Assembly: GCA_937895985.1 (NCBI GenBank)
Contig: CALBKL010000345.1
Coordinates: forward strand, 1 to 18,162
Source of the DNA: an uncultured Solobacterium sp.
GTDB lineage: Bacteria > Bacillota_I > Bacilli_A > Erysipelotrichales > Erysipelotrichaceae
Length of the DNA stretch: 18,162 nt
Direction: 5' to 3'
Of this stretch, positions 15,303 to 18,162 are shown piece by piece. The stretch's first letter is position 1; each line of letters starts with the position of its first letter. Under the pieces are notes generated by a model. That model was not told the DNA's origin. It saw only the letters and a program-made list of their open reading frames with translations, and made no database searches. The position numbers were made by a program, and so were the translations under genes.

Positions 15303-17239
15303 CTTTCGTTAACAGCCTCTTGGTATAAATAACCTTCAATTGGATAATCACGATTGCATGTATTGAGTGTGATATATGGAATTGTATAGTTTTCCATAAT
15401 ACGCTCTAAAAGTATCGCAATCCCTTTTGCGTCATACTCATACTTCGCAAGACGTACATTAAAGATGGTTCCACCAGTATAGATTTCTTGCATGCGATTC
15501 TGTATATCTAAACGAGTAAATAAATCTACATTTCCATCGATTGGTAACTCAGTACTACCTGTGTAGTACGGTGTATCACCTTGCATCGCAATCACCATAT
15601 CAGGATATTCATTTTTATCCTTTAACGCAAAGCGATGTGAGATATCTCCTGCCGCTACTGCTTCAATACTAAAGAGTTCATGGTGGTCTGCTTGATATTC
15701 CTTTAGACGCTTACGCACATGCATGAGCACATTCTCCGCAAATTCCTGTGCCTCTTCTGTATCTAAGCCCTTTTGAATCCACTTTGCATTCATGCATGCT
15801 TCATTCATACCTACGATTCCAATCGAAGAAAAATGATTATCAAAAGTACCAAGATAATGCTTGGTATAAGGATACAGTCCCGCTTCTAAAAGACTTGCAA
15901 GAACTTGACGCTTTGTACTCAAAGAGCGAGCAGAGATATCTAATACCTTATCTAGATGTTTCAGGAAATCTTCTTCATCTTTGGCAAGATAAGCAAGTCT
16001 AGCCATATTGATAGATACAGTCCCAATCGTTCCGGTATTTTCTCCATACGCAAATAAACCACCAGTCTTCTTAAATAGTTTCTTTGCGTTAAAATGAGTA
16101 CCGCTAAAGATACTACGTGCATTCTTCTGCTTTAAATCACCATTAATAAAATTCGCAAAGTATGGAAGACCTGTCTTTACAGTAACTTCTAATAACAATT
16201 TTGCATTCTCACTATTCCAATCAAATTTCTTAGTGATTGCATATGTTGGAATTGGGAATGAGAATATATTTCCTTCCGCATCACCTTCTAAGATAACTTC
16301 AAGGAAGGCACGATTGATGATTGCCATTTCATCCTGACAATCACCATACGTAAAGTCTTGTTCCTCACCACCAACAATCGCTGGACGCTTCGCAAGATCT
16401 TCAGGAACTGTCCAATCAAAGCAGATATTCGCAAACGGAGAAATCGTTCCCCAACGAGATGGTGTATTTAACCCATAGATAAGTGTCTGCATACTCTGCT
16501 TTACTTCATCAAATGATAAATGATCCATGCGTACAAACGGAGCCAGATACGTATCAAAGGATGAGAAGGATTGCGCTCCTGCCCATTCATTCTGCATAAT
16601 CCCAAAGAAGTTTACAATCTGATTACAGATGGTTATCAGATGCTTTGCAGGAGCGGAAGAAGTTTGCTTAGCCACCCCACCCAAACCTTGTTGAATCAAC
16701 TCTTTTAAAGACCACCCTGCATTACATCCTGTTAACATATTCAAATCATGAATATGAATATAACCATCACGATGTGCATTAGCAACCTCTTCATCATATA
16801 CTTCACTCAACCAATAATTGGTGGTGATGGAGGCTGAGTTTGATAAAATCAAACCACCAACAGAGTACGTTGTATTCCCTTTACTGTGTTGATTTCCAGT
16901 ATTGATATAATTGTCCACAACAGAATGATAATCAAATGTTGTATTTGTAATATTACGAACATTTTCACGCTGTTTACGATAGAGAATATATGCCTTTGAT
17001 ACATCCGCATATCCAGATTCACTTAATACTTTTTCTGCACTATCTTGAATCTTTTCTACATCGATTAAACTATTCTGGATTTTAGGTTCAAAATCACTTG
17101 TGATGCGAAGTGCAATTAAATCAATGACGCTATCGGTGTATTCACGATCACATGCATCAAACGCTTTACGAATCGCACTTGCGACCTTCTTGATGTTAAA
17201 CGCTGCAGTACTACCATCTCTTTTCTTTACACGATACAT
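15299..17239 (-). CDS. nrdD: Class III (anaerobic) ribonucleotide reductase homologue, atypical and C-terminally short
   Basis: 646 residues from ATG 17239; GGAGG at 17248-17252 favours this over the GTG at 17242. Residues 1-90 form an ATP-cone. The body carries strong NrdD blocks: H-I-H-D-L (162-166), A-G-W-S-L (174-178), Q-N-E-W-A-G-A-Q (216-223), F-S-S-F-D-T-Y-L-A-P-F-V, F-D-W-T-V-P-E-D-L (274-282), N-H-F-S-S-I-G-I-V-G-M-N-E. Three things differ from the family as I remember it. The T-G-Y-C-A-G-W motif is T-G-C172-N-A-G-W. The loop with two adjacent cysteines after F-I-N-x-D-L reads I-F-S-G (377-380). The protein ends soon after P-Y-I-T-L-N-T-C628, with no CxxC zinc pairs and no R-V-x-G-Y glycyl-radical motif. 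Yet it is flanked by an NrdG activase and a redoxin. It may be a variant reductase or a non-catalytic paralogue. Confidence 0.8.
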   Translation of the reverse strand: MYRVKKRDGSTAAFNIKKVASAIRKAFDACDREYTDSVIDLIALRITSDFEPKIQNSLIDVEKIQDSAEKVLSESGYADVSKAYILYRKQRENVRNITNTTFDYHSVVDNYINTGNQHSKGNTTYSVGGLILSNSASITTNYWLSEVYDEEVANAHRDGYIHIHDLNMLTGCNAGWSLKELIQQGLGGVAKQTSSAPAKHLITICNQIVNFFGIMQNEWAGAQSFSSFDTYLAPFVRMDHLSFDEVKQSMQTLIYGLNTPSRWGTISPFANICFDWTVPEDLAKRPAIVGGEEQDFTYGDCQDEMAIINRAFLEVILEGDAEGNIFSFPIPTYAITKKFDWNSENAKLLLEVTVKTGLPYFANFINGDLKQKNARSIFSGTHFNAKKLFKKTGGLFAYGENTGTIGTVSINMARLAYLAKDEEDFLKHLDKVLDISARSLSTKRQVLASLLEAGLYPYTKHYLGTFDNHFSSIGIVGMNEACMNAKWIQKGLDTEEAQEFAENVLMHVRKRLKEYQADHHELFSIEAVAAGDISHRFALKDKNEYPDMVIAMQGDTPYYTGSTELPIDGNVDLFTRLDIQNRMQEIYTGGTIFNVRLAKYEYDAKGIAILLERIMENYTIPYITLNTCNRDYPIEGYLYQEAVNER

Positions 17240-17242
17240 CAC

Positions 17243-18133
17243 TTACACCTCCTTCGCTAATCTTAATTCTACAGCCTTCACATATGGTTCAACTGCTTTC
17301 TTCATTTCTTCCATCTCTTCTGCAGTATATGCATGCAGGTCAGGCTGAATAACTGTATCTGAAGAAACAAATTGTTGTAATACATAATGAGCATCACTAC
17401 CAATAAACTTAGCAATCTTTATCAAATCATCAACCGTATGAAATTCCTTTACAACAGTTGTTTTAAATTCATGTTCTACTTTATATTCTTGCAGTAAGCG
17501 TACGCTTTCTGAAATTGGATGTTTGTATTCCATATCCGATTTTAGACCACTGGTTAGCGGATACTTCTCGGCACTATTCTTCATATCTAGTGATACAAAA
17601 TCCACCAGGCCTTCTTCCAATAATACTCCAAGCTTTTCATTATTTGTGCCATTGGTATCTAGCTTTACTGCGTAGCCTATTTCTTTAATCTGGCGAATAA
17701 ATGGGATGAGTTCTTCCTGTAATAACGGTTCACCACCACTGATGACAACACCATCCAATAAGCCACTACGCTGATTGAGGTATGAAAGAATTTCCTCTGG
17801 TGTGATATAGCGATATTTCTCAGGAATAAACACAAGGTCTTTCTGATTACAGAATGGACACTTCATGTTACATCCAGCTGTGTAGATTGTCGCCGCAACT
17901 TTTCCAGGGTAATCCGTAATCGTTGTCTTCTGTAAAGCACCAATTTTTAATGTATGAAACGCAGTTGGTTCACTAGATAAAATATTACGAGAGTTTTCAC
18001 AGGCAACATTTAACATCTCCTCAAACTGGTCGAAATCGACACCACTAGCTAGTGCTGCACGACATTGATTTCGGAAATCATATACAGCAGTCATCATTGC
18101 AGATGCTTTATCAGTGGTATGTAAATGCTTCAT
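17243..18133 (-). CDS. nrdG: Radical SAM activating protein (NrdG2-like) with N-terminal extension
   Basis: At least 296 residues. The radical SAM core starts near residue 63 with I-G-A-L-Q-K-T-T-I-T-D-Y-P-G-K, the entry motif of the NrdG2-type activase. It has C88-N-M-K-C92-P-F-C95 for the [4Fe-4S]-SAM cluster and G-G-E-P at 133-136. NrdG places the glycyl radical on NrdD. Residues 1-62 are an extra, mostly helical segment not found in the usual activase of about 230 residues. The chosen ATG (18133) has no clear ribosome binding site, and the frame stays open to the window edge (A-V-Q-D-E-K-D-H-R before the ATG), so the gene may begin outside. The stop is directly followed by the nrdD start, so they form one operon; the promoter is outside the window. 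Confidence 0.85.
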   Translation of the reverse strand: MKHLHTTDKASAMMTAVYDFRNQCRAALASGVDFDQFEEMLNVACENSRNILSSEPTAFHTLKIGALQKTTITDYPGKVAATIYTAGCNMKCPFCNQKDLVFIPEKYRYITPEEILSYLNQRSGLLDGVVISGGEPLLQEELIPFIRQIKEIGYAVKLDTNGTNNEKLGVLLEEGLVDFVSLDMKNSAEKYPLTSGLKSDMEYKHPISESVRLLQEYKVEHEFKTTVVKEFHTVDDLIKIAKFIGSDAHYVLQQFVSSDTVIQPDLHAYTAEEMEEMKKAVEPYVKAVELRLAKEV

Positions 18134-18162
18134 ACGGTGGTCTTTTTCATCCTGTACTGCAC

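Noticed and set aside
15299..15345. G-Y-L near the NrdD C-terminus as the glycyl-radical site
   Set aside because: It follows P-Y-I-T-L-N-T-C at the position where normal NrdD has the first zinc-site segment (C-P-x-H-G-Y-[IL]), well before the true R-V-x-G-Y motif. It more likely matches that segment.
15299..15420. Frameshift hiding the missing NrdD C-terminus
   Set aside because: One alternative frame reaches TGA within a few codons. The other gives a short peptide without CxxC or RVxGY before a stop, and the redoxin gene begins right there with an ATGA overlap.
2448..17348. Many small antisense and alternative-frame ORFs of 60-180 codons
   Set aside because: They overlap well-supported genes, have no family motifs and usually no ribosome binding site.
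17945..18133. NrdG N-terminal extension as the tail of a V-type ATPase subunit A
   Set aside because: The helical spacing is faintly similar, but no specific motif is present and the frame is continuous with the radical SAM core.
1..18162. CRISPR arrays, tRNA or rRNA genes, insertion sequences, riboswitches
   Set aside because: No regularly spaced repeats, cloverleaf, transposase motifs or long structured leader were seen; all intergenic gaps are under 200 bases.

Overview
The window looks like chromosomal DNA of a low-GC, obligately or facultatively anaerobic Firmicute. The Erysipelotrichia are my best guess, from the AT-rich coding, strong GGAGG ribosome binding sites, CsoR/CopA copper module, class III ribonucleotide reductase genes, SHIRT-type surface protein and Fe-S-rich flavoenzymes. 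That placement is inference; there is no rRNA or other phylogenetic anchor. All genes from 1.8 to 13.1 kb and from 15.1 kb to the end are on the minus strand. The two plus-strand blocks are an ABC-2 exporter at the left edge and one surface protein at 13.3-15.0 kb.

Layout. (1) 1-1667, plus: tail of an ABC ATPase and two ABC-2 permeases, tightly coupled and visibly more AT-rich than the rest. (2) 1828-3192, minus: a MATE exporter. (3) 3270-7745, minus, one operon read hypB-hypB-flavoprotein-hypA: two HypB GTPases, a 929-residue Fe-S/FAD oxidoreductase fused to a GltD-like module, and HypA. It ends in a hairpin terminator that overlaps the hypA stop codon. No hydrogenase, hypCDEF or urease gene is present. 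(4) 7932-10770, minus: csoR and a copper ATPase whose C-terminus is a CopZ-like domain with its own ATG and ribosome binding site. A CsoR-type operator sits exactly between -35 and -10. (5) 10865-11884, minus: an atypical short-chain dehydrogenase/epimerase. (6) 11972-13111, minus, and 13296-15023, plus: a divergent pair, a membrane-anchored L,D-transpeptidase and a secreted SHIRT-domain surface protein. (7) 15072-18133, minus, one operon read nrdG-nrdD-nrdH-like: a radical SAM activase, a class III ribonucleotide reductase homologue and a glutaredoxin-like protein.

The most unusual points are these. First, the NrdD homologue appears to lack both the cysteine pair expected in the active-site loop and the whole C-terminal zinc/glycyl-radical segment, yet it is still encoded with an activase and a redoxin. 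Second, there is a nickel-chaperone operon with duplicated hypB and a large flavoprotein but no visible nickel enzyme. Third, the CopA-CopZ fusion could also yield free CopZ by internal initiation. Assignments rest on motif recognition by eye; no database search was run.
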